Assembly (NCBI RefSeq): GCF_023330665.1
Contig: NZ_CP097127.1
Location: 558,001 to 622,000 of the forward strand
Direction: 5' to 3'
Length of the DNA: 64,000 nucleotides
Source of the DNA: Conexibacter sp. S30A1
GTDB taxonomy: Bacteria > Actinomycetota > Thermoleophilia > Solirubrobacterales > Solirubrobacteraceae
A model generated the notes under the pieces. The model had not been told where the DNA came from and made no database searches. It worked only from the letters and a program-made list of their open reading frames with translations. This document shows, one piece after another, positions 25,691 through 35,598 of this stretch; within the stretch, counting starts at the first letter, position 1; the number at the start of each line of letters is the position of its first letter. Position numbers and translations under genes: made by a program.

Positions 25691-26956
25691 ATGCCCTCTA
25701 ACACAGTCAACCTCTCATCGCTTGTGGCTGGTCCGTTGACCGACTCCTCCGGGGGACGGCTGGGACAGATCCAGGACGTGATCGTGCGCCTGGATTCCGC
25801 GGATGTTCTGCCTCCCGTGGTCGGGCTCAGGGCGCGCATCGGCGGACGCGAGCTGTTTGTGCCCGTGGCGGCGCTCGAGCGGCTCGGGCCGGATGGCGCG
25901 CGGACGGCCACAACCAAGCTCAACCTCGCGCAGTTCGAGAGCCGACCTGGTGAAGTTCTGCTGCGGCGCGACCTGCTTGACCGCCGGGTGATCGACATGA
26001 CCAGCGCGCGGCTGGTGACAGCGCGCGATGTGAAGCTCACCAACGAGGAGGGTGCCTGGCGGCTGGCGGGGATCTACTCAGGTTTCAAGCTGCGCCTGCG
26101 GCGGCTCTTGCCACGCGGCCTGCGCGGCGATGTGACCGGGCAGGAGCAGTTCGTGGGCTGGCATGAGCTTGAGCCGTTCGTCTCGCATGTGCCGACCTCC
26201 CGCCTGAAGCTCGCGCCGCGCCGCCTTGCGCATCTGCATCCGGCGCAGATCGCCGATCTGGTGGAGGCGGCCTCGCACGAGGAGGGTGAGGAGATCATGG
26301 CGGCCGTCGGTCACGACAAGGAGCTCGAGGCGGATGTCTTCGAGGAGCTCAACGACGAGCATCAGGTGGAGTTCCTGCGCGAGCGCTCTGACGAAGAGAT
26401 CGCCGCGGTGCTTGCCCGCATGGCCTCCGACGACGCCGCGGACCTGCTGCTCGAGATCGAGCAGGACAGACGCCTGCCCGTGCTCAACCTGCTGCCGACC
26501 GCCAAGCAGCTGAAGCTGCGCCGCTTGCTTGGACACAACCCGTCGACCGCAGGCGGCATGATGAACCCTGACTTCGTGGCGGTATCAGCCGACGGCACCG
26601 TCGAAGCAGCGCTCGCGCGGGTGCGCCAGAGCACGCTGAGGGGCCAACTGCTCTCGACCGTCTGCCTGCTCGACGCTGACGGCGTCTTCGCAGGTGCGCT
26701 GGCGCTGACCGAGCTGGTCTGTGCCCCGGCCGACGCGCGGCTCGCGAGCCTCCTGGAGGACGAGGCTCAGGCCCCGACGGTCGCGCCTGAGGAGGAGCTG
26801 CCGGAGGTGGCCCGCCTGATGACCGACTACAACCTTGTGGCGATGCCGGTCGTCGCCTCCGACGGCCGACCGGTCGGATTGATCGCCGTGGATGACGTCC
26901 TCGAGCTGCTGCTGCCTGAGGAGTGGCGTCGGCGCTCGGCCGGCGCGCGGCAATAG
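25691..26956 (+). CDS. soluble PRC-barrel / MgtE N-domain / CBS protein
   Basis: The 421-residue protein has no membrane segment. Residues 1-150 look like one or two PRC-barrel domains (VAGPLTDSSGGRLGQIQDV and LTNEEGAWRLAGIYSG). Residues 170-280 match the MgtE intracellular N domain (LAHLHPAQIADLVEAASHEEGEEI, MASDDAADLLLEI). Two CBS repeats follow from about residue 285 (STAGGMMNPDFVAVSADGTV and DYNLVAMPVVASDGRPVGLIAVDDVLELL). In MgtE these domains sense cytosolic magnesium and gate the channel, but the channel part is missing. The next gene is an Nramp-related transporter, so a regulatory partnership is plausible. TAGGCT at 25672-25677 is a possible -10. Confidence 0.85.
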   Translation: MPSNTVNLSSLVAGPLTDSSGGRLGQIQDVIVRLDSADVLPPVVGLRARIGGRELFVPVAALERLGPDGARTATTKLNLAQFESRPGEVLLRRDLLDRRVIDMTSARLVTARDVKLTNEEGAWRLAGIYSGFKLRLRRLLPRGLRGDVTGQEQFVGWHELEPFVSHVPTSRLKLAPRRLAHLHPAQIADLVEAASHEEGEEIMAAVGHDKELEADVFEELNDEHQVEFLRERSDEEIAAVLARMASDDAADLLLEIEQDRRLPVLNLLPTAKQLKLRRLLGHNPSTAGGMMNPDFVAVSADGTVEAALARVRQSTLRGQLLSTVCLLDADGVFAGALALTELVCAPADARLASLLEDEAQAPTVAPEEELPEVARLMTDYNLVAMPVVASDGRPVGLIAVDDVLELLLPEEWRRRSAGARQ

Positions 26957-26980
26957 CGTCACCAGGTTGTGAACGAGCTT

Positions 26981-26995
26981 CCGGCGCTGCGCCGG
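26981..26995 (+). terminator. hairpin after the MgtE-domain gene
   Basis: CCGGCG (26981-26986) and CGCCGG (26990-26995) form a perfect stem with a CTG loop, 25 bp after the stop codon and just before the TACACT promoter element of the next unit. It has no T-tract. Confidence 0.5.
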
Positions 26996-27001
26996 CGGGG
27001 C

Positions 27002-27007
27002 TACACT
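27002..27007 (+). promoter_or_regulatory. TACACT -10-like element of the transporter leader
   Basis: It ends 8 nt before the upstream ORF ATG at 27016, so the leader ORF would be translated from a leaderless 5' end. Confidence 0.45.
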
Positions 27008-27015
27008 GGTCGCGC

Positions 27016-27108
27016 ATGGATGACCAGCTGACACACCAAGACCAGGATCAACCGCGAAGTCCGCGTGCGGCGGTCGTCGGGCTGGTCACCCTCGTGCGTC
27101 GGAGCTGA
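27016..27108 (+). CDS. 30-residue upstream ORF before the Nramp-related gene
   Basis: The ORF begins MDDQLTHQDQDQPRSPR and ends VTLVRRS. The first 17 residues contain four Asp, four Gln and two Pro. Acidic and proline-rich N-termini destabilise translating ribosomes at low magnesium in enterobacterial mgtA leaders (MgtL), so a sensing role is conceivable. Its TGA (27106-27108) lies right before two hairpins and 72 bp before the transporter start. No similarity to a named peptide is recognised; translation is inferred from the promoter spacing. Confidence 0.5.
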   Translation: MDDQLTHQDQDQPRSPRAAVVGLVTLVRRS

Positions 27109-27152
27109 ACCCGGGGCGCGGCTGACCCCCGGTGACGCGCCGCCACGGCGCG
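27109..27152 (+). promoter_or_regulatory. two leader hairpins before the Nramp-related gene
   Basis: CCGGGG (27111-27116) can pair with CCCCGG (27127-27132), and CGCGCCG (27136-27142) pairs perfectly with CGGCGCG (27146-27152). The first stem lies within reach of a ribosome terminating on the upstream ORF. The transporter has a strong AGGGGGG site after the hairpins. An attenuator or translational switch is possible. I see no known magnesium or manganese riboswitch consensus here. Confidence 0.45.
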
Positions 27153-27180
27153 CCGAACACGAGCAGGGGGGTCGAGCCCA

Positions 27181-28833
27181 ATGAGCAGCACAGAGCCACA
27201 GCAGCCCGCGGTGCCCGCGTCGCGGGAACGCACCGTGCTCGACTCCGCCCATGTTGGCGACATTCGCGGCGCCTTCGGCACGATCAAGCAGCACGAGAGC
27301 GGCAGGCCGCGCAACCGTCGCGCGCAGCTACTGGCGCTGCTTGCGATCGTCGGGCCAGGCCTCATCGTGATGGTCGGGGACAACGATGCCGGTGGTGTTG
27401 CGACCTACGCGCAGGCGGGGCAGAACTACGGGACCACCCTGCTGTGGGTGCTCCTGCTGCTGATCCCGGTGCTGATCGTCAACCAGGAGATGGTGGTGCG
27501 CCTCGGGGCTGTGACCGGTGTCGGGCACGCCAGGTTGATCAACGAGCGCTTCGGGCGATTCTGGGGTTTCTTTTCGGTTGGGGACCTGTTCATCCTGAAC
27601 TTCCTGACGATCGTGACCGAGTTCATCGGCGTCAGCCTGGCCCTTGGTTACTTCGGCGTGTCCAAGTACGTGGCCGTACCCATAGCTGCGCTGGCGCTGA
27701 TCGGGATCACCGCCAGCGGCAGCTTCAGGGCCTGGGAGCGGGCGATGTTCGTGTTCGTGTTCGCCAGCCTGCTGGTCATTCCGCTCTTCTTCCTGGCACA
27801 CCCGCACTACGGCCAGATCGCCCGTGATCTGGTCATACCAGGCATCAAGGGCGGCGCCAACTCAACCTCGGTGCTGCTGATCATCGGGGTGGTCGGCACC
27901 ACCGTCGCTCCCTGGCAGCTGTTCTTTCAGCAGTCCAACGTGATTGACAAGCGGATCACGCCGCGCTGGATCAACTACGAGCGGATGGACACGTGGATCG
28001 GCGCGTTCGTCGTCGTGATCGGCGCCGTGGCGATCGTCTCAATGAGTGCCTTCGCGCTGCAGGGGACGCGCTACGCGGGCCAGTTCCAGAACGCCGGTGT
28101 GACCGCCGTCGCCCTCAGCCACGTGCTGGGCTCGGTGCCGGGGGCGATCTTCGCGATCGTGCTTTTGAACGCATCGCTGATCGGCGCCGGCGCGCTGACG
28201 CTTTCCACGAGCTACGCGTTCGGTGACGTTTTCGGCACCAAGAGCTCGCTGCACCGCAGCTTCGCCGACGCCAAGGCCTTTTACGCGATCTTTGCCGGAC
28301 TGATCGTCGGCGCAGCGGTGATCGTGCTGATCCCGGGAGCCCCGCTGGGCGTGATCACGCTGGCGGTTCAGGCCCTGGCGGGGGTGCTGCTGCCCAGCGC
28401 AAGCACGTTCCTGCTGCTGCTCTGCAACGACCGTGAGGTCCTGGGACCGTGGTGTAACCCGTTCTGGCTGAATGCGATCGCGAGCGTCATCGTGGCGGTG
28501 CTGGTGCTGTTGTCGCTGATCCTCATGGCCACGGTGCTGTTCCCGAACATCGATGTCACCAGCGTGTCGCTGATCGGTGGCGCGGTGCTGGCCGCCGGAT
28601 TGCTGGTGTTTGCCGCCGTGGTGCTGCGCTCCCGCCGGCGTGCCGCCGGCGTGACGATGCTCGACACGGGCTACGACATTCCCAAGGAGGAGTGGACGAT
28701 GCCCTCGCTGGCGCTGCTCGGTAGGCCGGAGTGGTCAAGCGGCCGCAAGCTGGCGATGCTGACGCTGAGGCTCTACCTCATCGTCTCGGTCGTGCTGCTG
28801 ATCCTGAAGGCCGTGCGGCTCAGCGGCGGCTGA
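27181..28833 (+). CDS. Nramp-related divalent metal transporter with non-canonical metal site
   Basis: The 550-residue membrane protein has the Nramp (LeuT-fold) pattern with about eleven hydrophobic segments after an 85-residue hydrophilic N-terminus. Canonical Nramp proteins bind Mn/Fe through DPGN in helix 1 and an A-x-x-M-P-H motif in helix 6. Here helix 1 reads GPGLIVMVGDNDAGG, so DPGN becomes DAGG, and helix 6 reads TTVAPWQLFFQQS, so MPH becomes APW. Loss of the soft Met ligand and the Asn is what has been described for Nramp-related magnesium transporters (NRMT) of some actinobacteria, as I recall it. Magnesium is therefore the likeliest substrate. The upstream MgtE-domain protein fits that. 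Confidence 0.85.
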   Translation: MSSTEPQQPAVPASRERTVLDSAHVGDIRGAFGTIKQHESGRPRNRRAQLLALLAIVGPGLIVMVGDNDAGGVATYAQAGQNYGTTLLWVLLLLIPVLIVNQEMVVRLGAVTGVGHARLINERFGRFWGFFSVGDLFILNFLTIVTEFIGVSLALGYFGVSKYVAVPIAALALIGITASGSFRAWERAMFVFVFASLLVIPLFFLAHPHYGQIARDLVIPGIKGGANSTSVLLIIGVVGTTVAPWQLFFQQSNVIDKRITPRWINYERMDTWIGAFVVVIGAVAIVSMSAFALQGTRYAGQFQNAGVTAVALSHVLGSVPGAIFAIVLLNASLIGAGALTLSTSYAFGDVFGTKSSLHRSFADAKAFYAIFAGLIVGAAVIVLIPGAPLGVITLAVQALAGVLLPSASTFLLLLCNDREVLGPWCNPFWLNAIASVIVAVLVLLSLILMATVLFPNIDVTSVSLIGGAVLAAGLLVFAAVVLRSRRRAAGVTMLDTGYDIPKEEWTMPSLALLGRPEWSSGRKLAMLTLRLYLIVSVVLLILKAVRLSGG

Positions 28834-28871
28834 GGAGTCGTTACGGCCGCCGCCTGGTGCAAAGTGTTGGC

Positions 28872-30994
<2,123 letters not shown>

Positions 30995-30998
<4 letters not shown>

Positions 30999-31534
30999 GG
31001 GTGATCGCGGGCGAGCTGCGCGGCCGGCGGCTCAAAGCCCCCCATGGTGGAGCCACGCGGCCAACTTCAGACCGCGTGCGTGAGGCGCTCTTCTCGAGCC
31101 TCGGTGAGCTCACCTCAAGCCGGATCCTCGACCTGTTCGCTGGCTCTGGCGCGTTGGGGATCGAGGCCCTGTCACGGGGAGCCAGCCACGCCGTGTTCGT
31201 TGACGCTGCGGCATCCGCGACGGCCGTGATCGACGATAACCTGGCGGCGCTGGGAATCAGCGCGCGCGGAGAGGTGGTGCGCATGCCGGCGCTGCGGGCG
31301 CTCGCTTGCACGCCCGTGCGCGACCACCTATACGATCTTGTCTTTCTCGACCCCCCATACCGTCAGGCTGGGTCGCTCGGCCCCGCGCTCTCACTGGCGC
31401 TGCCACCTCTGTTGGCAGACCGGGCGAGGGTTGTGGCTGAGAGCGACCGGCGCGAGCCGCTGGAGCTTGACCTGCCACTGCACAGCGAGCGCCGCTACGG
31501 AGACACCCTGATCAGAGTCCATGTCCTTGGATAA
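30995..31534 (+). CDS. rsmD: 16S rRNA m2G966 methyltransferase
   Basis: RsmD methylates N2 of G966 in 16S rRNA. The 179-residue protein shows MRVIAGELRGRRLKAP, TRPTSDRVREALF, LDLFAGSGALGIEALSRGA for SAM binding, and the catalytic FLDPPYRQ. It overlaps recG by 4 bp and coaD by 14 bp. The rsmD-coaD pair is widely conserved. Confidence 0.95.
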
Positions 31535-32027
31535 CCGCATAGCCGTCTGCCCCGGCTCCTACGACCCGGTGACCAACGGTCACCTCGATGTGATCTCGCG
31601 CGCCTCGGCAATGTTCGACCGGGTGATCGTGGCTGTGGTCAACCTGCCCTCACGCAAGGGCTCGACCCTGTTCACGGCGGCCGAGCGCGTCAGCTTCGTG
31701 GCCAACGCCACCGCCCACCTGGGCAACGTCGCGGTCGAGCCGTTCAGCGTGCTGACCGTGCAGTTCGCCCGTGAGCGTGGAGCCAAGGCGATCGTCCGCG
31801 GCCTGCGCGCGATCTCCGACTTCGAGTACGAGCTCGAGCTGAACCAGCTCAACCGCGGGCAGGCACCGGATATCGAGTCCGTTTACTTGATGGCCTCGCC
31901 CAAGTACAGTTTCATCAGGTCAAGCGGCGTCAAGGAACTGGCGACCTTCGGCGGGCGAATTGACGGCTTGGTGCCGGACGAGGTTGCCCGGGCCTTGCAG
32001 GAACGCATCAGCAGCCGACGAAATTAG
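31521..32027 (+). CDS. coaD: phosphopantetheine adenylyltransferase
   Basis: CoaD transfers AMP from ATP to 4'-phosphopantetheine, the penultimate step to coenzyme A. The 168-residue nucleotidyltransferase has GSYDPVTNGHLDVI with the (T/H)xGH-type motif, IVRGLRAISDFEYELELNQLN and FIRSSGVKEL. The ATG start lies inside rsmD. Coenzyme A also feeds the acpP-plsX lipid genes further down. Confidence 0.95.
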   Translation: MSLDNRIAVCPGSYDPVTNGHLDVISRASAMFDRVIVAVVNLPSRKGSTLFTAAERVSFVANATAHLGNVAVEPFSVLTVQFARERGAKAIVRGLRAISDFEYELELNQLNRGQAPDIESVYLMASPKYSFIRSSGVKELATFGGRIDGLVPDEVARALQERISSRRN

Positions 32028-32037
32028 AGAGTCTGAG

Positions 32038-32502
32038 ATGGACGTACTGGTACTGATCGACAAGCTAGACGACCTCGTGCACAACGCGAAGCCGATGCCA
32101 CTCACCGATCAGGTGCGCGTGGACAAGGAGGAGATCTACGACCTCCTGGACCAGATGCGCGCGACGATCCCCGAGGAGATCAAGCAGGCTCGGTGGATCG
32201 TCAAGGAGCGGCAGGAGATGCTGGCCGAGGCCAGGCGCGAGGCCGAGCGGATCCTCAAGGAGGCGCGCGAGCGCCAAGACCGGCTCGTGTCCGAGGAGGA
32301 GATCACCAAGCAAGCCGAGCGCGCGGCCGAGGAGATCCTCGACGAGGCGCGCGCCCGTGAACGGGAGATACGACTCGGCGCCGAGGACTACGCCGACGAG
32401 ATCCTGAACACGCTCGAGGTTAACCTCTCAAAGTTCATCGCCGCGGTCCAGCGCGGCCGTGATCGTCTGGCCGGCAAGGACGAGCCGGCCGAAGTCGCCT
32501 AG
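32038..32502 (+). CDS. SepIVA/DivIVA-like coiled-coil protein
   Basis: The 154-residue product starts MDVLVLIDKLDDLVHNAKPMPLTDQVRVDKEEI and continues as a long charged helix (EARREAERILKEARERQD) to its end. The opening and the position after coaD and upstream of yceD-rnc-smc match mycobacterial SepIVA, a DivIVA-domain septation factor. It is probably cytoplasmic and self-associating. ATP synthase b-subunit-like similarity from the coiled coil would be misleading. Confidence 0.75.
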   Translation: MDVLVLIDKLDDLVHNAKPMPLTDQVRVDKEEIYDLLDQMRATIPEEIKQARWIVKERQEMLAEARREAERILKEARERQDRLVSEEEITKQAERAAEEILDEARAREREIRLGAEDYADEILNTLEVNLSKFIAAVQRGRDRLAGKDEPAEVA

Positions 32503-32517
32503 CCGGCGCGCCCGTCG

Positions 32518-32531
32518 CGAACGCGCGTTCG
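32518..32531. promoter_or_regulatory. LexA (SOS) box upstream of rmuC
   Basis: CGAACGCGCGTTCG is a perfect palindrome and a perfect match to the Gram-positive/actinobacterial LexA consensus CGAAC-N4-GTTCG. It lies 36 bp before the rmuC ATG and about 24 bp before a CATGCT -10-like hexamer, where it would overlap the -35 region. Confidence 0.7.
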
Positions 32532-32567
32532 TAGCCTTCCGTCTGGCCGGCCCGCCATGCTTGGCGC

Positions 32568-33797
32568 ATGATCGCGGTTTACCTATCGGTCGGCTTTCTG
32601 GGCGGAGTGCTCGCGACGCTGCTGGTCATGCGTGAGCGTGTGCGCTCGGCGCGCATGGCGCTCGACTCTGTGCAGACGACGCTGCGTGCGCACACCGGTG
32701 AGACGCTCCAGAGCACCGTGCAGGCGGCTCTGGCGCAACTCGGCGAGCAGAACCGTCTGCAGTTTGAGGCGAGCCAGGCGCAGGCCAGCAGCGAGCTCGA
32801 CAAGCGCCGAGCGCAGGTCGAAAGCCTGGTTGCGCCGCTGACTGATGCGCTGGGGCGCGTGGACCGCCAGATCCAGCAGCTGGCAAGGGACCAGAACACG
32901 GCCCGGGGACAGATGATCGAGCAGATGCGCGCGCTGGCGGCGCTGCGCCAGGAGACCGGCGCGCTGGCGACCGCCATGGCACGCCCCAACAGCCGCGGCC
33001 AATGGGGACAGCTGCAACTGCGCCGCGTGGTGGAGCTGGCCGGCATGGTCGAGCACGTCGACTTTGAGGAGCAGGTCTCGCTCCAACGCCAGGGCGCGAC
33101 GGCCCTGAGACCGGACATGATCATCAACCTCCCGGGCCACAAGCAGATCCCGGTTGACGCGAAGGCGCCACCGCTGCCCGAGCTAGGCACCGTGGCGCCT
33201 GGCGACTCGGCTGCGAGGCTCAGCCTGCTGCAGGCGCACGCGCGTGGCCTGCGCAGCCATGTGAATCAGCTCGCGGCCAAGGAATACTGGGCGCGTCTGG
33301 AGGGTTCCCCCGATTTTGTCGTGATGTTTCTGCCCGGAGAGCACGTCTACAGCGCCGCGCTCGAGGGTGACCCGGCGCTGATGGAGCATGCGATGAGCTC
33401 GCGTGTGCTGATCGCAACGCCGACGACGTTGCTCGCGCTGCTGCACTCAGCGGCGTACGGCTGGCAACAGCAGCGTGTGTCGGACTCGGCTCGGGCGATC
33501 GCCGAGGTCGGCCGCGAGCTGCACGCACGTCTGGCGGCATTCACCGGCAGGCTCGCGAAGGTGGGGCGGGGCCTGGCGTCGGCGGTCAACGCCTACAACG
33601 AGGCAGTTGGCTCTTACGAGGCGCGTCTGCTGGTGACGGCCCGCCGGTTCGGCGAACTGGGGGCGGTTTCTGAAGGGCAGGAACTGCCGGCACTCGAGCG
33701 GCTTGATGTCGGCCCGCGGTCGTTGCAGGACATCGCAGGTGACGAGCTGGTTGCCGCAGACGAGCAGCCGGGCCTGCGATCAGCCGCCGGGCCGTGA
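32568..33797 (+). CDS. rmuC: DNA recombination protein RmuC
   Basis: RmuC family proteins limit inversions at short inverted repeats and carry a nuclease-like core. The 409-residue product has an N-terminal membrane helix (VYLSVGFLGGVLATLLVM) and a long coiled coil up to about residue 140. The conserved core follows: NSRGQWGQLQLRRVVELAGM, RPDMIINLPGHKQIPVDAKAP and VVMFLPGEHVYSAAL, then TPTTLLALLHSAAYGW. A LexA box upstream suggests DNA-damage induction. Its last 18 bp overlap the convergent phosphatase gene. Confidence 0.93.
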   Translation: MIAVYLSVGFLGGVLATLLVMRERVRSARMALDSVQTTLRAHTGETLQSTVQAALAQLGEQNRLQFEASQAQASSELDKRRAQVESLVAPLTDALGRVDRQIQQLARDQNTARGQMIEQMRALAALRQETGALATAMARPNSRGQWGQLQLRRVVELAGMVEHVDFEEQVSLQRQGATALRPDMIINLPGHKQIPVDAKAPPLPELGTVAPGDSAARLSLLQAHARGLRSHVNQLAAKEYWARLEGSPDFVVMFLPGEHVYSAALEGDPALMEHAMSSRVLIATPTTLLALLHSAAYGWQQQRVSDSARAIAEVGRELHARLAAFTGRLAKVGRGLASAVNAYNEAVGSYEARLLVTARRFGELGAVSEGQELPALERLDVGPRSLQDIAGDELVAADEQPGLRSAAGP

Positions 33798-34268
33798 GGC
33801 CAGCCAGCGCGTGAGATCCTCGCGCTGATGCGGCAGTGGGTCGGCGGTCGGTTTCAGCGCGCGGACACGGTCGAGCGCGCTGGCGATGTCGGTCCGTTCA
33901 CGGACCGCGATCGTGCCTGCGGCCACGGCCGCCGCGCGCTGCCAGCCGGCCCGGCAGTGGAGGTAGACGATGACACCCTCATCAAGCCACGCGTTTACGA
34001 TCCCGGTCGCCTGCTCCAGCACCGACGGGCTCAGTGAGCCGTAATCCTCGGTGCTCAGACGGCGTTCCTCGATGCCGGCGGATTGAAGCGCCCGCTCGAC
34101 CGTGCGTCTGGCGCCGGGGCCGTACTCGCTGTCCTCGGTGAGGTTCAGCACGCCACGCACGCCGAAGGAAGCGATCACACGCACGTCAGCGTCGTCGAGC
34201 GGCATCGCGCCGACGATCAAGCCCCGATAGACGCTTGCATACCCGAACGTGCGAAACCAGGCAGACAT
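33780..34268 (-). CDS. dual-specificity/tyrosine protein phosphatase-like protein
   Basis: The 162-residue protein carries the CX5R active-site loop as VYLHCRAGWQRAAAVAAG near residue 100, with the upstream general-acid region around STEDYGSLSP. It starts MSAWFRTFGYASVYRGLIVGAMP, an arrangement seen in small bacterial dual-specificity phosphatases. The substrate is unknown. The gene is read away from yceD and lies downstream of the glycosyltransferase on the same strand, with an 88-bp gap. Confidence 0.8.
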   Translation of the reverse strand: MSAWFRTFGYASVYRGLIVGAMPLDDADVRVIASFGVRGVLNLTEDSEYGPGARRTVERALQSAGIEERRLSTEDYGSLSPSVLEQATGIVNAWLDEGVIVYLHCRAGWQRAAAVAAGTIAVRERTDIASALDRVRALKPTADPLPHQREDLTRWLASRPGG

Positions 34269-34356
34269 GGCTAGATCCTTGCAAACGCGGTCTTCTGGTT
34301 GCGCCAGCCGTCCGTTGGCCGGTCCGCAGAGCAGCCGGGTGGGGCCTGCTGCGGGA
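34269..34356 (-). promoter_or_regulatory. 88-bp gap upstream of the phosphatase gene
   Basis: On the minus strand the phosphatase ATG is preceded by AAGGAT, a usable ribosome-binding site. No convincing promoter or terminator is visible. Confidence 0.25.
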
Positions 34357-35580
34357 TCAGGCGGGTGTGCTGGTGGTGGTGGCCTGGGCCTTGGGGAAGA
34401 GCTCGTTCATCGCCCGCACACTGTCGCGCAGGTCGCGGCCGCGGCACCACTCGCGCCCCGCATGCTCCATGCGGGCCAGCAGGACCTGGTCGGTGGCCAG
34501 TTCCCGGACCACGACCGCCAGCTCCTCGGAGTCGTGCGCCACGAGTGCCAGGTCGCGGCGCATCATCTCGTCCGTGGACGCCTTGCCGTGGCCGGCCAGT
34601 GGTCGGAACGCGATGCACGGTCTGGGTGTGCGCAGCGCCTCGAGCACCGTAACTCCAGCACCGTTGGTCACCACAACATCCGCCGCGGCCATGATCTCGT
34701 GCATGTTCTGCACGTAGCCGTAGGGGCGCAACCGCTCCTCGGGCAGGCCCATGGCCTTCAGGTGCTCGAGCAGCTTGGTGCTCTTGCCGCAGACGGCGAG
34801 GATCTGGAGGCGCTCGATGTCCGCGTCGGCCAGCGACTGGACGGCGTCGTCGATGCCGCCCAGCCCCCAGGCTCCACCCGTCACAAGCAGGATGAAGCGG
34901 CTCTGGTCGAGTCCCAGCCGTTCGCGCGCCTCACGCTTGGAGACCGTGCCGAAGCCGTCCCGCACGGGCGGCGCGCCGACGCGCATGGTCCGCTCGAACC
35001 CGGCGGTTTGGGCGTGCTCAGGGGCGGTGTCGTACATCACGAAGTGCTGATCGATGCCGGCATAGGCCCAGACGGGATGCACGTGGAAGGCGGGGATATA
35101 GGTGACCGCCGGAACCTTGTAGGACTGCTGGTGGGTGCGCAGCCAGTGCAGCGCGGCCGAGCCGAACGGGTAGGTCGAGATCACCAGGTCGGCGTCGTGG
35201 TTGCGCAGGAAATCCTCCAGGCGTCGGCCGAAGAAGCTGCCGATAGCCGCCTTGCTCACGGCCGCAAACGTCCGTGACTTGCACAGCGCGTCGTAGAAGA
35301 CCTCGTAGGTGAGTGGCAGCAGGCGGATCTGGATCTCGTATCCCCAGCTCATGAAGCGCGAGAAGGGCCTCCCCCAGAGCTCGAGCGTGTCGAATCGCTC
35401 GACCTCACAGCCAGGCCACACGTCAGCAATCGCCTCGGTGAGCGCGGCCGCGGCAGCGTTGTGACCCTCGCCCATCTCGCCGGAGAGGATCAGCACCTTT
35501 CTCGGACTGCTGGGCCGTGACGGCTCTGGGGGCGATACGATCGCTTCCGTCGCTGCCAGTTTCGGATGCCCGTCTTGCAC
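34357..35580 (-). CDS. MGDG-synthase-like glycosyltransferase (GT28)
   Basis: The 407-residue protein matches the processive diacylglycerol glycosyltransferase family (UgtP/MGDG synthase). After a 30-residue lead it has VLILSGEMGEGHNAAAAAL, the MGDG_synth N-terminal motif, then YEVFYDAL and DADLVISTYPFG. The C-terminal GT28 lobe contains VTGGAWGLGG and VVTNGAGVTVLEAL for the nucleotide sugar. It likely glycosylates membrane diacylglycerol or a related lipid at the cytoplasmic face. GTG start with CAGGAG 7 nt upstream. It is divergent from the DMT gene by 18 bp. Confidence 0.85.
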   Translation of the reverse strand: MQDGHPKLAATEAIVSPPEPSRPSSPRKVLILSGEMGEGHNAAAAALTEAIADVWPGCEVERFDTLELWGRPFSRFMSWGYEIQIRLLPLTYEVFYDALCKSRTFAAVSKAAIGSFFGRRLEDFLRNHDADLVISTYPFGSAALHWLRTHQQSYKVPAVTYIPAFHVHPVWAYAGIDQHFVMYDTAPEHAQTAGFERTMRVGAPPVRDGFGTVSKREARERLGLDQSRFILLVTGGAWGLGGIDDAVQSLADADIERLQILAVCGKSTKLLEHLKAMGLPEERLRPYGYVQNMHEIMAAADVVVTNGAGVTVLEALRTPRPCIAFRPLAGHGKASTDEMMRRDLALVAHDSEELAVVVRELATDQVLLARMEHAGREWCRGRDLRDSVRAMNELFPKAQATTTSTPA

Positions 35581-35598
35581 TTAAAGCTCCTGTAATCG

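Noticed and set aside
27109-27180. manganese (yybP-ykoY) or M-box riboswitch before the transporter
   Set aside because: No conserved core of either class can be found; only two local hairpins are present.
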